DNA of 34,473 bases from Desulfobacterales bacterium (GTDB lineage: Bacteria; Desulfobacterota; Desulfobacteria; Desulfobacterales; JADGBH01). Positions 23,045-33,800 of the stretch are shown in pieces (the stretch's first letter is position 1; the number at the start of each line of letters is the position of its first letter). The notes under the pieces were generated by a model, which was given only the letters and a program-made list of their open reading frames with translations, was not told the origin of the DNA and ran no database searches. The position numbers and the translations under genes were made by a program. The DNA lies in the NCBI GenBank assembly GCA_015231595.1, contig JADGBH010000047.1, positions 1 through 34,473 of the forward strand, given 5' to 3'.

Positions 23045-24415
23045 GTGAAAAAATTCTTTGGAACGGACGGAATTAGGGGAAAAGCTAATGAATTTCCAAT
23101 AACAGCGGAAATAGCTTTAAAGATTGGCAGAAGTATTGCTCATTTTTTTTCTAATAAAAGCCAATTAAATAATGAATCTTTAAGAAAAAAAATATTAATT
23201 GGAAAAGATACTCGTATTTCAGGCGACATGTTAGAGCATGCTCTTGTTGCGGGTATTTGCTCTATGGGGATTGATGTATATCTTGCTGGAATTATACCTA
23301 CTCCAGCGATAGCCTTTCTTACAAAAAAAATTGATGCAATAGCCGGCATAGTTATTTCAGCCTCCCATAATCCCTATTATGATAATGGTATAAAAATTTT
23401 TACAAATGACGGCTATAAACTTACTGATGAGCAAGAAATTGAAATAGAGAAACTCATATTTGAAGATTTTGACTCAAAATGTAAAACAATCAAAAATATG
23501 GGCAAAGTTTATAATTTTGACGAAGGTGAAGAAATATATGCAAATTTTTTGATAGATGCTGTTAATCCAAATATTTCCTTAAAAGGAATGAAAATAGTTG
23601 TTGACTGCGCAAATGGAGCAACTTACCAAATAGTTCCTTATATTTTTAAAAAATTTTTAGCTGATGTTGACGCTATATTTATATCACCTAACGGAAAAAA
23701 CATAAATGACTCATGTGGTTCGGAATATCCTTCAGAGCTTAAAAAAAGAGTTATCGATAGCAACGCAGATTTAGGACTAGCTTTTGACGGAGATGGCGAC
23801 AGGCTTATAGCTATAGATGGAAACGGAAAACAATTAACAGGAGACCATATTATTGCAATTCTTGCAAAATATCTAAAAAGTCAAGGTTTACTAAAAAATA
23901 ATATAGTCGTAAGCACAGTTATGAGTAATTTAGGTTTAGATAAAGCTTTGCGGGATATGGACATTATCCATAAGCAAGCAACTGTTGGGGATAGATATGT
24001 TTTAGAGGAAATGCTTAAATTTGACGCCTCCATCGGAGGCGAAAATTCAGGACATATTATTTTAAATCATCATCAAACAACCGGCGACGGCATATTAACG
24101 GCTCTAAAACTCATTGAATCAATAAAATATTACAATAAAAAACTATCAGACTTTATAGATATAATTAATCTATGCCCCCAAATAATGGTTAATGTCCATG
24201 TTAACTGTAAACTTGATTTAAATAGCTTCCCAGAGATAAAACAAGAGATTGAATCTGGCGAAAAAGAATTAGGAACAAACGGAAGAGTTTTTGTCAGATA
24301 TTCTGGAACAGAGCCCCTTTGCAGAGTAATGGTTGAAGCATTTGAATTTGATAAAGCAAAAAATATTTGTGAATCAATAGCCAATATAATAAAGGATAAA
24401 ATAGGAAAAGAATAA
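23045..24415 (+). CDS. glmM: Phosphoglucosamine mutase GlmM
   Basis: 456 residues, usual length 445-460. GTG start with AGGAGG. FGTDGIRG at the N-terminus, catalytic S107 in VISASHNP, metal loop DGDGDR (D248, D250, D252), GGENSGHII and the phosphate-binding RYSGTEPLCRVM near the C-terminus. It converts glucosamine-6-phosphate to glucosamine-1-phosphate for peptidoglycan and LPS precursors. It overlaps the moeA start by one base (TAATG). Confidence 0.97.
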   Translation: MKKFFGTDGIRGKANEFPITAEIALKIGRSIAHFFSNKSQLNNESLRKKILIGKDTRISGDMLEHALVAGICSMGIDVYLAGIIPTPAIAFLTKKIDAIAGIVISASHNPYYDNGIKIFTNDGYKLTDEQEIEIEKLIFEDFDSKCKTIKNMGKVYNFDEGEEIYANFLIDAVNPNISLKGMKIVVDCANGATYQIVPYIFKKFLADVDAIFISPNGKNINDSCGSEYPSELKKRVIDSNADLGLAFDGDGDRLIAIDGNGKQLTGDHIIAILAKYLKSQGLLKNNIVVSTVMSNLGLDKALRDMDIIHKQATVGDRYVLEEMLKFDASIGGENSGHIILNHHQTTGDGILTALKLIESIKYYNKKLSDFIDIINLCPQIMVNVHVNCKLDLNSFPEIKQEIESGEKELGTNGRVFVRYSGTEPLCRVMVEAFEFDKAKNICESIANIIKDKIGKE

Positions 24416-25662
24416 TGCCTCAAAAAGATAGGACTAAAGAATTTTTTATTGTAAAAGATATTGACGAAGTATTATCTTATAATCGTTTTTTTTCTATAAC
24501 TTCAGAAGAATACATCTCTATAAATGATTGCTACGAAAGAATTATTGCTGAAGATATAACATCAGAAGAAGATATTCCAGACTTTAACAGGTCAACTGTT
24601 GATGGTTTTGCACTAAAGGCGTCTTCAACCTTTGGAGCATCTGAAAGCAACGCCTCCTATATTAAGGTAATAGGAAATGTTGAAATGGGAAAGCCATCAA
24701 ATTTAGTAATAGGCCAAGGAGAATCTACAAAAATACCAACCGGCGGTATGCTCCCGTCTGGAGCTGACAGCGTTATTATGGTTGAATATACTGAACCTGT
24801 AGATGAATTTTTTATTGAAGCATATAAAAGTGTTGCTCCTGGCCAAAATATGATAGCAATAGGTGAAGATTTAAAAAAAGGAGAAATTATTCTACCAAAA
24901 GGTAAAAAGATAGGCGTTCAAGAAATAGGTGTTCTTGCTGCTATTGGTAAAACAAGTATAAAAGTGCATAAAAAACCTTTAATTGGAATTATTTCGACAG
25001 GAGATGAAATAGTCCCTCAGGGAATAAAACCTCAATTTGGCCAAGTAAGAGACATAAACACATCTACTCTTTCGGCTATGGTTAAGGAAGCTGGATGTTT
25101 GACCATAAGCTTTGGAGTTTTAAAAGATAATTTTGATATCTTGTTTGATACAGCTTTAAAAGCTATTGAATCATGCGATATGGTGCTGTTATCAGGGGGG
25201 AGCTCGGTAGGAACACGAGACCTCACAATGGATGTGCTATCAGCTTTACCTGAATCAAAAATTCTTGTTCATGGAATTTCCATAAGTCCTGGTAAACCAA
25301 CTATACTCGCGAGTGTAAAAAATAAAGCTTTATGGGGGCTTCCTGGCCATGCTGTATCCGCTATGGTAGTTTTTGAAATAATTGTAAAGCCTTTTATTGA
25401 ATATATTAGCGGCATTCTGCCTCAATTTGTAGAAAAAACAATTTTTCCTGCGTATATTACAAGAAATATTGCATCAACTCAAGGACGATGCGACTTTATC
25501 AGAGTAAAAATCATCAAGCAAGATGGTGATTTATGGGTTGAACCGGTTTTGGGTAAATCAGGACTCATAAACACAATTGCAAAAGCCGACGGATTAATTA
25601 AGATTGATAAAAATACTGAAGGTATTGAAAAAGGCTCAAAAGTTTTGGTTTATCCTTTTTAA
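24415..25662 (+). CDS. moeA: Molybdopterin molybdenumtransferase MoeA
   Basis: 415 residues. MoeA N-terminal linker domains (PDFNRSTVDGFAL, IPTGGMLPSGADSVIMVEYTE), the MoCF-binding domain (STGDEIV, RDINTSTL, LSGGSSVGTRD, SISPGKPT, WGLPGHAVSAMVVFE) and the C-terminal beta domain. It inserts molybdate (or tungstate) into adenylylated molybdopterin. Translationally coupled to glmM, an unusual partner. The presence of moeA shows that the organism makes Mo/W enzymes, but the gene is not part of the NifX cluster 8 kb away. Confidence 0.96.
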   Translation: MPQKDRTKEFFIVKDIDEVLSYNRFFSITSEEYISINDCYERIIAEDITSEEDIPDFNRSTVDGFALKASSTFGASESNASYIKVIGNVEMGKPSNLVIGQGESTKIPTGGMLPSGADSVIMVEYTEPVDEFFIEAYKSVAPGQNMIAIGEDLKKGEIILPKGKKIGVQEIGVLAAIGKTSIKVHKKPLIGIISTGDEIVPQGIKPQFGQVRDINTSTLSAMVKEAGCLTISFGVLKDNFDILFDTALKAIESCDMVLLSGGSSVGTRDLTMDVLSALPESKILVHGISISPGKPTILASVKNKALWGLPGHAVSAMVVFEIIVKPFIEYISGILPQFVEKTIFPAYITRNIASTQGRCDFIRVKIIKQDGDLWVEPVLGKSGLINTIAKADGLIKIDKNTEGIEKGSKVLVYPF

Positions 25663-25693
25663 TTTTTTGAATGCTTTCCGATTGTTATTGTAG

Positions 25694-25713
25694 GGGCGAC
25701 CGACTGGTCGCCC
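25694..25713. terminator. GGGCGACC/GGTCGCCC hairpin between convergent genes
   Basis: An 8-pair perfect GC-rich stem with a GACT loop lies in the 72-base gap between moeA and comEC. It could serve as a bidirectional stop. The same motif (GTAGGGGCGACC...GGTCGCCC) is a common dispersed repeat in bacterial genomes. Confidence 0.55.
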
Positions 25714-25734
25714 AGTGCCATATAAGAAGTAATA

Positions 25735-28167
25735 TTATTTAAAGGGCTTGACTTCTATACCTTGACTATTAACTTTTATTACAACCGCTCCATCCAAATC
25801 AGTTCGGAAAACTTTAGCGCCAATATTTTCGTATTTTTTCAAAACAGTTTTATGGGGCAGCTTAAATCTATTTTTCCAGCCTACCGATATAATGACATAC
25901 TCTGGCCTTACAATGTTCACAAATGCATCTGTGCTTGAAGTTTTACTACCGTGATGAGGTGCTATTAAAACTGTGCTTTTCAAAAATTCTTTTTGACTTC
26001 CACTAACAAGTTTTTTCTCTGTATCGGCAAGAATATCTCCAGAAAACAAAATTGCTTTATTCATATATTCTATTTTTACAACAATTGAATTATTGTTTAC
26101 GCTGTTCCAATTATTATTTTCATTGAGCAAATAATTTTTTTTAGGACTTAAAATCCAAATTTTAGCTCCATTTATAATAAAATTTCTGTTAAGCCCTGAA
26201 AATTCTGGATGCTTTATTTTTTTATGCTTAATAAGTTTAATGAAATTTTTATAATTAGCCGAATATCCCTGCTCTCCATTTGTCCATACTTCTTTTACTT
26301 TAAAATTTTTTAAAATCGATATAAGTCCATTCAAATGGTCTGAATCGCCATGGGATAAAATCACTAAATCTAAAGTTAAAACCTTTTTTTTCGATAAAAA
26401 TGGAGATATAATTCTTTCTCCTACATCAAAGACCGAATTATCAGAAAAGCCTCCTCCATCAATTAATATTCGATAACCGTAAGGCAGTTCAATAAAGTTA
26501 GAAGTTCCTTGACCTACATCAAAGGCCGTTACAACAATATTTTTATTCCAAAATCTTTCATATATTTCTATAAAAACATCGGCTGTCAACACAACTGAAA
26601 AGATTGAAATAGCCAATATAGCTTTTCTTTTTATATTCATAGTTTTTTTGTGACGAGCTGAATAAATTATTAATATCGAAAATAAAATACCATAATAACA
26701 TATAACCTCACACAAATTTGGAGAAAATGTTCTTACGGCAAAATATGGAAACTTTGCCCAAAACATAATAGAAACTATAGACTTATCAACAATAACGGAG
26801 CTTATACTAATTAAAACGCCTGAAAGGCTAAGGGAAAAAAAAGAAAAAAATACTCCTAAAAGGCCTAAAGGAACAACAATATAACCAATCAAAGGAAGAA
26901 AAATAAGATTTGATATAACTCCAATTAATGATATTTGATTAAAATACATCATTAATAATGGAACAGTTCCTAAAGTAGCAAAAAAACAGATCAAAAACTG
27001 AGTAGTTAAAGCTATAAATAATTTATTATTGGTTTTTGAATAGATTTTTTTCAAAAAATGACCTGCTGAAAATCCAAAAACAATTACAAATACGGATAAA
27101 AACGATAATTGAAAAGAAGCTGAAAATAATGACGGCGGATACAAAAGAAGTATTATTAAAGCTGCAAATGATAATATATTTAGTATATCCTTTTCCCTTT
27201 CAACTAAAAAAGAAAATAAAAAACATAAAACCATGATTAAAGCTCTTTGAGTAGAGAAAGACAGGCCTGACAGCAATCCATAAAAAATAACTGGAAACAT
27301 AGTAAATATCGAAGCTATTTTTTTTGTACATGCTTTCCAAAGCAGATAATCAAAATATGATAAAATCCAATAAAAAAACATAAAAGAAAATGCCGCAATT
27401 ATTCCCATATGAAGACCTGAAATTGCAAGTATATGGGAAATTCCAAGAATATTGAAGGCATTATTTATATTAGGTTGTATCTCGTTTCTTTCTCCAATTA
27501 TTAATGCTTTTAAAATCCCAGAAGACCTATCACTTGCATTAGCGCTTATTAAATTGGAAATTTCTCTGCGAACATTTTCAATTTTACTTCTAAAATTTTC
27601 CCTACTTTTTTCTATAAATATAATTTCATCATACTTTACATATCCGGTTCCCCAAATTTTGCTAAAGGTCATATATCTTTTATAATCAAAACCATAAGGA
27701 TTATTAAAATTACGAATAGGGTTAATTTTACATTTAAACGATATTTTATCGCCAATGATAAAGTCGCTAATTCCTCCGAATACAGACAGCCTTATCTGTC
27801 CATCAAGACTGAATTTATTTTTAGAGTATTCTCCTGATTCAGTTGATATAATTAAAGATATACCCTTAGAATAATAAGTGCAGCTCTCAATTTTTCCAAT
27901 AATTTTTAATTTTTTTTCCAAATAATGTGTTATGTGATTTTCTGGAAAATAAGGATTAATACATTGATTAATAAAGATGTAGCCTATGAAAAATATTAAT
28001 AAACCTCGAAATACCAGAAATATTTTTTTTTTAAAAAATCCAATTATAAAAAAACATAGAGCTATAACGGCAAAAACATAAAGAATATATTGATAGCCAG
28101 AATATTTTGACCCAGCTAAAATACCACATAAAAGAAATAATATGTATGGAACTAAAGGTGGGTTCAA
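25735..28167 (-). CDS. comEC: ComEC/Rec2 family DNA-uptake channel
   Basis: 810 residues in three parts. The N-terminal region (1-190) has membrane helices and a DUF4131-like OB domain. The central Competence domain (about 215-500) has many helices and begins ILAISGLHMGIIAAF. The C-terminal metallo-beta-lactamase domain (about 545-810) carries AFDVGQGTSNFIEL, LIDGGG, LSHGDSDHLNGL, LFSGDI and APHHGSKTS. It forms the inner-membrane channel for single-stranded DNA in transformation. No other competence gene is in the window. It lies 18 bases downstream of murA and is probably co-transcribed with it. Confidence 0.95.
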   Translation of the reverse strand: MNPPLVPYILFLLCGILAGSKYSGYQYILYVFAVIALCFFIIGFFKKKIFLVFRGLLIFFIGYIFINQCINPYFPENHITHYLEKKLKIIGKIESCTYYSKGISLIISTESGEYSKNKFSLDGQIRLSVFGGISDFIIGDKISFKCKINPIRNFNNPYGFDYKRYMTFSKIWGTGYVKYDEIIFIEKSRENFRSKIENVRREISNLISANASDRSSGILKALIIGERNEIQPNINNAFNILGISHILAISGLHMGIIAAFSFMFFYWILSYFDYLLWKACTKKIASIFTMFPVIFYGLLSGLSFSTQRALIMVLCFLFSFLVEREKDILNILSFAALIILLLYPPSLFSASFQLSFLSVFVIVFGFSAGHFLKKIYSKTNNKLFIALTTQFLICFFATLGTVPLLMMYFNQISLIGVISNLIFLPLIGYIVVPLGLLGVFFSFFSLSLSGVLISISSVIVDKSIVSIMFWAKFPYFAVRTFSPNLCEVICYYGILFSILIIYSARHKKTMNIKRKAILAISIFSVVLTADVFIEIYERFWNKNIVVTAFDVGQGTSNFIELPYGYRILIDGGGFSDNSVFDVGERIISPFLSKKKVLTLDLVILSHGDSDHLNGLISILKNFKVKEVWTNGEQGYSANYKNFIKLIKHKKIKHPEFSGLNRNFIINGAKIWILSPKKNYLLNENNNWNSVNNNSIVVKIEYMNKAILFSGDILADTEKKLVSGSQKEFLKSTVLIAPHHGSKTSSTDAFVNIVRPEYVIISVGWKNRFKLPHKTVLKKYENIGAKVFRTDLDGAVVIKVNSQGIEVKPFK

Positions 28168-28185
28168 TAGAATTTTCCTATTTTT

Positions 28186-29439
28186 TTATTCTTTAGTGCG
28201 CTTAATATTTGCACCAAGAGCTTGAAATTTTTTTTCTATTGATTCATACCCCCTATCTAAATGATAAACTCGATGCACTTCTGTTGTGCCGATAGCACGC
28301 AGCCCAGCAATAATTAATGAAGCGCTCGCTCTAAGGTCTGTAGCCATTACAGGCGCTCCTGAAAGGTTTTCAACACCTTTTACTATAGCTGTATTTCCAG
28401 ATATATTTATATTTGCCCCCATGCGCTGTAATTCACTTACATGTATGAATCTATTTTCAAAAACATTTTCAGATATAACGCTACTTCCATCTGCAACTGA
28501 CATTAAAACCATAAATTGAGCCTGCATATCTGTTGCAAATCCAGGATAAGGAAGAGTTTTAACATCAGCACTTTTTATTTTTTTAGGTCCTTTAACTAAA
28601 ATATTTCTTCCGTCAATGATAATATCCGTTCCTGTCTGTCGCAATTTGTTTATGATACTGCCTAAATTTTCAGGTTCGGCTCCTATAATTTTAATATTTC
28701 CTTCAGTTAAAGCTCCAGCAACAATAAAAGTTCCAGCTTCTATTCTGTCAGAAATAACTTCAACTGAAGTAGGATTAAGAGTCTTTTGCCCCTTAATTTT
28801 TATGATAGACGTTCCTGCGCCTGTAATTTCTGCTCCCATTTTATTTAATGTATCTGCAAGAGCTACAACTTCGGGCTCTCTTGCACAGTTTCTAAGTATT
28901 GTTTCTCCTTCTGCTAAAGAAGCCGCCATCATTAGATTTTCCGTTCCTGTTACAGTAATAATATCAAAATAAATATCTGTTCCCACAAGTTTTTCAGCTA
29001 CCGCATTAATATATCCATGATTTAATTCGATTTTTGCGCCAAGAGCTATAAGACCCTTTAAATGAAGGTCAACCGGCCTTGCACCAATTGCACAACCACC
29101 TGGCAAAGATACTCGAGCTTTTTTTAAACGCGCAATAAGAGGACCCAATACTAAAATTGATGCCCTCATTTTTCTAACAATCTCATAAGGCGCCTCATAG
29201 TTATTTAAACCACTCGCATCAATTTTGACTATATTTCCATCACTTTCCACCGTTGCTCCTAACTTTTGCATTAATGATTTTATACTTTCAATGTCACGTA
29301 AATTAGGAACATTTGAATATGTATTAACTCCATCCGCTAATAATGAGGAAACAAGAATAGGAAGAGCGGCATTTTTAGAACCACTTATGTTAACTTCTCC
29401 TGAAAGACGACTTCCGCCTTCTATAACGATTTTATCCAT
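28186..29439 (-). CDS. murA: UDP-N-acetylglucosamine 1-carboxyvinyltransferase MurA
   Basis: 417 residues, the standard length. K22/N23 in GSKNAALP, catalytic-loop C116 in LPGGCAIGARPVD (a Cys form, expected to be fosfomycin-sensitive), and FATDMQAQFM, DLRASASLIIAGL and RGYE toward the C-terminus. It commits UDP-GlcNAc to peptidoglycan synthesis by adding enolpyruvate. First gene of a likely murA-comEC operon. Confidence 0.98.
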   Translation of the reverse strand: MDKIVIEGGSRLSGEVNISGSKNAALPILVSSLLADGVNTYSNVPNLRDIESIKSLMQKLGATVESDGNIVKIDASGLNNYEAPYEIVRKMRASILVLGPLIARLKKARVSLPGGCAIGARPVDLHLKGLIALGAKIELNHGYINAVAEKLVGTDIYFDIITVTGTENLMMAASLAEGETILRNCAREPEVVALADTLNKMGAEITGAGTSIIKIKGQKTLNPTSVEVISDRIEAGTFIVAGALTEGNIKIIGAEPENLGSIINKLRQTGTDIIIDGRNILVKGPKKIKSADVKTLPYPGFATDMQAQFMVLMSVADGSSVISENVFENRFIHVSELQRMGANINISGNTAIVKGVENLSGAPVMATDLRASASLIIAGLRAIGTTEVHRVYHLDRGYESIEKKFQALGANIKRTKE

Positions 29440-29843
29440 AGAAATACCTTTTCAGTTTGATTCAAATATTTTTATTATTGACAAAAAAATAACATTAAGT
29501 TGATTAGCATCAATGCCAAATAATCTATTAAAAAGCAATAAAATGCTGAAATTTTTATTGAGCTTAAAATATTCAATTTAAAATCTTGAATATAATTATA
29601 ATATTGGCTATAGTTTTAGAATTAAAAATAAATGATAGAAAAAAAGAATTATGACCAATTAACCTTTAAGATATATTCTTTTTATGGAATATATTTATAC
29701 AATCAAACTATGGCTAAGGCTAAAATTATTAAAGCTACAAGTTTTAGCTATTTAGATATATCTATTTTTTGGAATATATCTTTTTTTTACTCTAAATTTT
29801 ATATTAAAATTATGTGATCAACTTAACAAAGAGATATTAAAAA
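29440..29843. other. 404-base divergent spacer with a dispersed AT-rich element
   Basis: No convincing gene. It should contain the promoters of murA (leftward) and of the thioesterase gene (rightward). The right half holds the second copy of the AT-rich element seen at 1741-1835. A short open frame at 29632-29817 runs through this element and is not supported. Confidence 0.6.
29668..29792. repeat. AT-rich dispersed element, copy 2
   Basis: The core (29716-29754) matches 1770-1807 and contains the inverted pair GCTAAAA/TTTTAGC. On both sides of the core lie direct copies of AGATATATTCTTTTTATGG-like sequence (about 29669 and 29754), each a weak palindrome (GATATAT...ATATATC). Confidence 0.45.
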
Positions 29844-30266
29844 ATGGACGATAAAGTAAAAAAAGCTATTTATTCCGCTGTTGAGAAAGAGCCTTTTGCG
29901 AAAGCCTTAAAAATGAAGTTAATAGATATTAATGACGGATATTCTCTTGTTGAAATGAAATATGAGGCTGAGCTAATGAACAATATTTATGATAGAGCTC
30001 ATGGAGGCGCAATATTTGCTTTAATAGATGAAGCATTTGAAACAGCATCCCAGACTGATGGAACTATCGCTGTTGCATTAAATATAAACGTCACTTATGC
30101 AGCAAGCCCAGAAAATGGAGCTATATTAAAGGCTGAAGCCAAAGAAATAAAAAGAACTAAAAAAACAGCTATTTTTGAAATAAAAGTGTTTTCCCAAGAT
30201 AAAGATTTAATAGCTACTTGTCAGGCTGTAGCTTACAGGACTGGAAAGCCTATACCTTTTATTTGA
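29844..30266 (+). CDS. Hotdog-fold acyl-CoA thioesterase (PaaI-like)
   Basis: 140 residues. The signature NIYDRAHGGAIFALIDEAFETA holds HGG (53-55) and the catalytic acidic pair D62/E63. VALNINVTYAASPENGAILKAEAKEI and IATCQAVAYRT are the usual following strands. It hydrolyses an acyl- or aryl-CoA thioester in the cytoplasm; the substrate cannot be told. Ribosome binding site AAAGAG. It is followed after 36 bases by the membrane-anchored unknown. Confidence 0.9.
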   Translation: MDDKVKKAIYSAVEKEPFAKALKMKLIDINDGYSLVEMKYEAELMNNIYDRAHGGAIFALIDEAFETASQTDGTIAVALNINVTYAASPENGAILKAEAKEIKRTKKTAIFEIKVFSQDKDLIATCQAVAYRTGKPIPFI

Positions 30267-30302
30267 ATCAATCTCTTTAAAGTCAATTGAAAGGAAGTTA
30301 TT

Positions 30303-30773
30303 ATGGGGGCAATTAGCGAAATCTTGCTAATAGCATTATGTATTATTATTCCCCTTATTATTTTTGGGGCATCTATAGAAAAAAAAAGAGTAAAAAAAAT
30401 TAAAATTTTACTCCTCTCAATGGATAAAAAATATAAAGGCTTTATTGAAAAACAAATTGTTTTAGATGTTATTAATAATAACAAAATCGATGGGTTTGAA
30501 AGTTTTATCGATAATATTTTTATTATTCTAAAACCTGAAATAGAAGGATTAATTTCTATAGTCAACACGCCTGAATCTTCTAATATAAGCATCGAACACG
30601 ACTCAGAATATTTCAAAAATATTCCGCCTCTTTTTGAATCATATTTTAATAGAGAAAATAAAAATATTCCTATATCTGAAGATGATATTCAAAAAATAAA
30701 CGAAACTGTCAAGTCCGCTATTCGAGCTGATTTAAGAATGCGGGAATTAGATTTAAAGATAGGTCATATTTAA
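30303..30773 (+). CDS. Membrane-anchored hypothetical protein
   Basis: 156 residues. One N-terminal membrane helix (about 4-23) followed by a basic stretch (KKRVKKIK), so the remaining 130 residues should face the cytoplasm. This part is acidic and mostly helical, with no motif known to me. GGAAG precedes the ATG. It lies between the thioesterase and a large hybrid kinase on the same strand, which could share its transcript. Function unknown. Confidence 0.75.
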   Translation: MGAISEILLIALCIIIPLIIFGASIEKKRVKKIKILLLSMDKKYKGFIEKQIVLDVINNNKIDGFESFIDNIFIILKPEIEGLISIVNTPESSNISIEHDSEYFKNIPPLFESYFNRENKNIPISEDDIQKINETVKSAIRADLRMRELDLKIGHI

Positions 30774-30820
30774 TGTTTATATTGTTCTTTATAACTTTTT
30801 TGAACGGTGGATAGAACATT

Positions 30821-33800
30821 ATGCTTAAATTTTTAAAAAAAGAAATTAAAACAAAAATAAGCAACAAGCTTATTTTAACGTTTTCTTTTATATTAATTAT
30901 TTCCCTTGCATCAATGACATATATCGGAATACATTTTATTGAAGAATTTGGGAATTATTTAACAGAATTAAATAAAAAAACTGTCAAAGATTCTTCCCAA
31001 AAATACCTTTCTCAGATTCTTTATGAAAAAACAAATCGATTCGAAAGTTCCATAAAAAAAATTGAAAATTATGCGAAGTTGTTATCAGAAAAAACATTAT
31101 TTTTCATTGAAAATGCTGATATCTATGGACAAAACTATAACAACAAAAATTATAATTTTGATTCATATCAAAATTCTATACAGTATGCCATAACTGATGA
31201 AAAAGTAGCTATTTTATATTGGGGAGATTCAAGCGTATTATCTAAAAAAAATTTAATCAATTCATTATCACAACTTGAACCTTATTTAAAAAGTTCCATA
31301 TATCTGAATGCAGAAATAATATCCTCATCAATAATGACTGAATCTTCTTTATGCTTTTATTATCCTGTTACTTATGAAAATATCCCTTTTTCAAAAGAAA
31401 CTATAAAAACAGGTAAATTTTATACTATTGCATCTCCTTCTGAAAATAAAGACAAAAAAACAGTATGGACGGATTTGTATAAATCCTACGGAGGAAAAGG
31501 ATTGGTAACTACGGCAAACTCCCCAATTTATGATAGCAATAACAACTTTTTAGGTGTTGCAACCATTGGTGTATCATTTGAGAAAACATTTGAACTTTCA
31601 ACATTGAATAAATATAAAACCGAAAACGATGGTTTTTATTTTTTAATTAATGATATTGGGCAAATTATAGTATTTCCTGAAACATATTTGCATTTTTTTG
31701 GGCTTAACGGACTAAATAAAGAGGATCTAAACATTGGACAAAATATTGATATAAACATTAAAAATTCAAGCATAAAAAATGTAAAAGCGCTTGCCGAAAA
31801 TATAATAAACACTCAAACATATTTCGGAGAATATAAAATCAATAGCCAAAATTGGTATTTTTTTTCAAATAAAATAAGTTCAACTAAATGGATACTTGGT
31901 ATTTTTTTGCCCGAATCAGCGATTATCTCTGATCTTCAAAAAAATATCCAATTTATTTCAGCAGCCCAAGGATATATTGCCCATAAATTTACTATTTTAA
32001 TATTTTCTTTTCTGCTTGTTACAATTATTTTATTAAGCCTTCTTTTAGTTTCAAACTTCATTAACCCTTTAAAAAAGCTCGAAAAAGCAGCATTAGACGT
32101 AAAAGATGGCAATTTTGATACGCATATCCACGATTACAGAGAAGATGAATTTGGAGTAATCTATAAACTATTCAATGAAATGATTGATTTTATAAAAAAA
32201 GGAAAAAAACTTGAGGCTGAATATTCTTCTCAGCTTAAAAAAGAAGTTGAGCAAAAAACATACGAAATAAGCCAGCAAAATATTAAGCTTCAAAATTTTA
32301 TGGATATGCTGAAAAAAGAAATTAGTGAAAGAGCAGAAGTTGAAGAAAATCTTCGGGAAAGCGAGGAAAGATATTATAAAATATTTGAAACAAGCAGAGT
32401 GATAAAAATTGTTGTCGATCCTGAAAATAGCTCAATTATTGATGCTAACAAAGCGGCTTGTGATTATTATGGATATTCAAGGGAAAATTTTATAAAAAAA
32501 TCTGTTTATGATATTATTGTCCATACAGAAGAGGAGCTAAAAAATGAAATAATGAAAGCTCAATCTGAAAATAGGCCTTATTATAGATTTGTCCATAAAA
32601 TAGCTTCAGGAGAAGTTCGAGACGTTGAAGTATATTTTGGTGATTTTAAACTAAAAGAAAAAACTTATATACATTCGATAATTATTGATGTTACCGATAA
32701 AAATAAAATGCAAAAGGAACTAATAAAGGCTAAAAAATTAGAAGCTGTGGCATCTCTCGCTGGAGGCATTGCCCATGACTTCAATAACCTTTTAACTATA
32801 ATACTTGGCAATATAAGTTTAGGGATACATTTACTAAATGATGATAATCCAGCAAAAAAAAGACTTAAAGATGCTGAAAATGGAGTTATGCGCGCTGGAA
32901 AACTTACGCATATATTTCTTAATTTATCAAAAGGGGAAAACCTTGTAACTAAACCGATACTAATATCTGAATTTCTTGAAAATGTCTCTATGCTTGTTTT
33001 TAGCGGTTCAAATATAAAATGCGAATATGATTTTCCTAAACAAGACTTTTATGTAAAGATTGATTATTCTCAAATGCAGGAAGCTTTATCAAATATACTT
33101 AAAAACGCTAAAGAATCAATGTCCGACGGAGGGATCGTAAAAATAAGTATTACATCTATGGATAAGTCTTCTAACATACCTAATAAAAATATTAAAATTG
33201 TCATAACTGATACAGGGTGCGGAATAGACGAAGGAGTTTTACTATCTATATTTGATCCATATTTTTCAACGAAAAAAATGGGTAATACAAAAGGTTTAGG
33301 TCTTGGTTTATCAATAGCCGATTCAATTATTCGAAACCATAATGGACATATTGATATAACTTCTAAAAAAGGTAAAGGAACTACTGTAAATATTTATCTG
33401 CCTTTATTTGAGTATAAAACAATACCCGATAATAAAATACCTGATAATAAAAAAAGTTATATTGCTTATAAAAAAATTATAGAAAAAAATGTAGAAAAAG
33501 GTATCAAAAATAAAATTTTAGTAATGGATGATGAAAAAATGATACTATCAACAATAAAGCATATTCTTTCACAATATAACTACAAAATGGAATTTGCAAC
33601 TCGTGGAGAAGAGGCAATTTCATTATATAAAAAAGCTATAGAGTCTGGAGAACCTTTCGATGCAGTAATTTTAGACTTAACAATAAAAGGCGGCATGGGA
33701 GGCAAAGAAACTTTTGACGAATTACAAACATTATATCCTTCAATAAAAGCTATTATTTCAAGCGGCTATGTTGATAATGATATTATTCAAAATTATAATA

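Noticed and set aside
28286..28972. Plus-strand open frames across murA
   Set aside because: They are antisense shadows of the murA coding frame, without translation signals or domains.
29632..29817. 61-residue open frame in the murA/thioesterase spacer
   Set aside because: It has no ribosome binding site, is low-complexity (Lys/Ile/Phe/Tyr), and runs through a repeat element.
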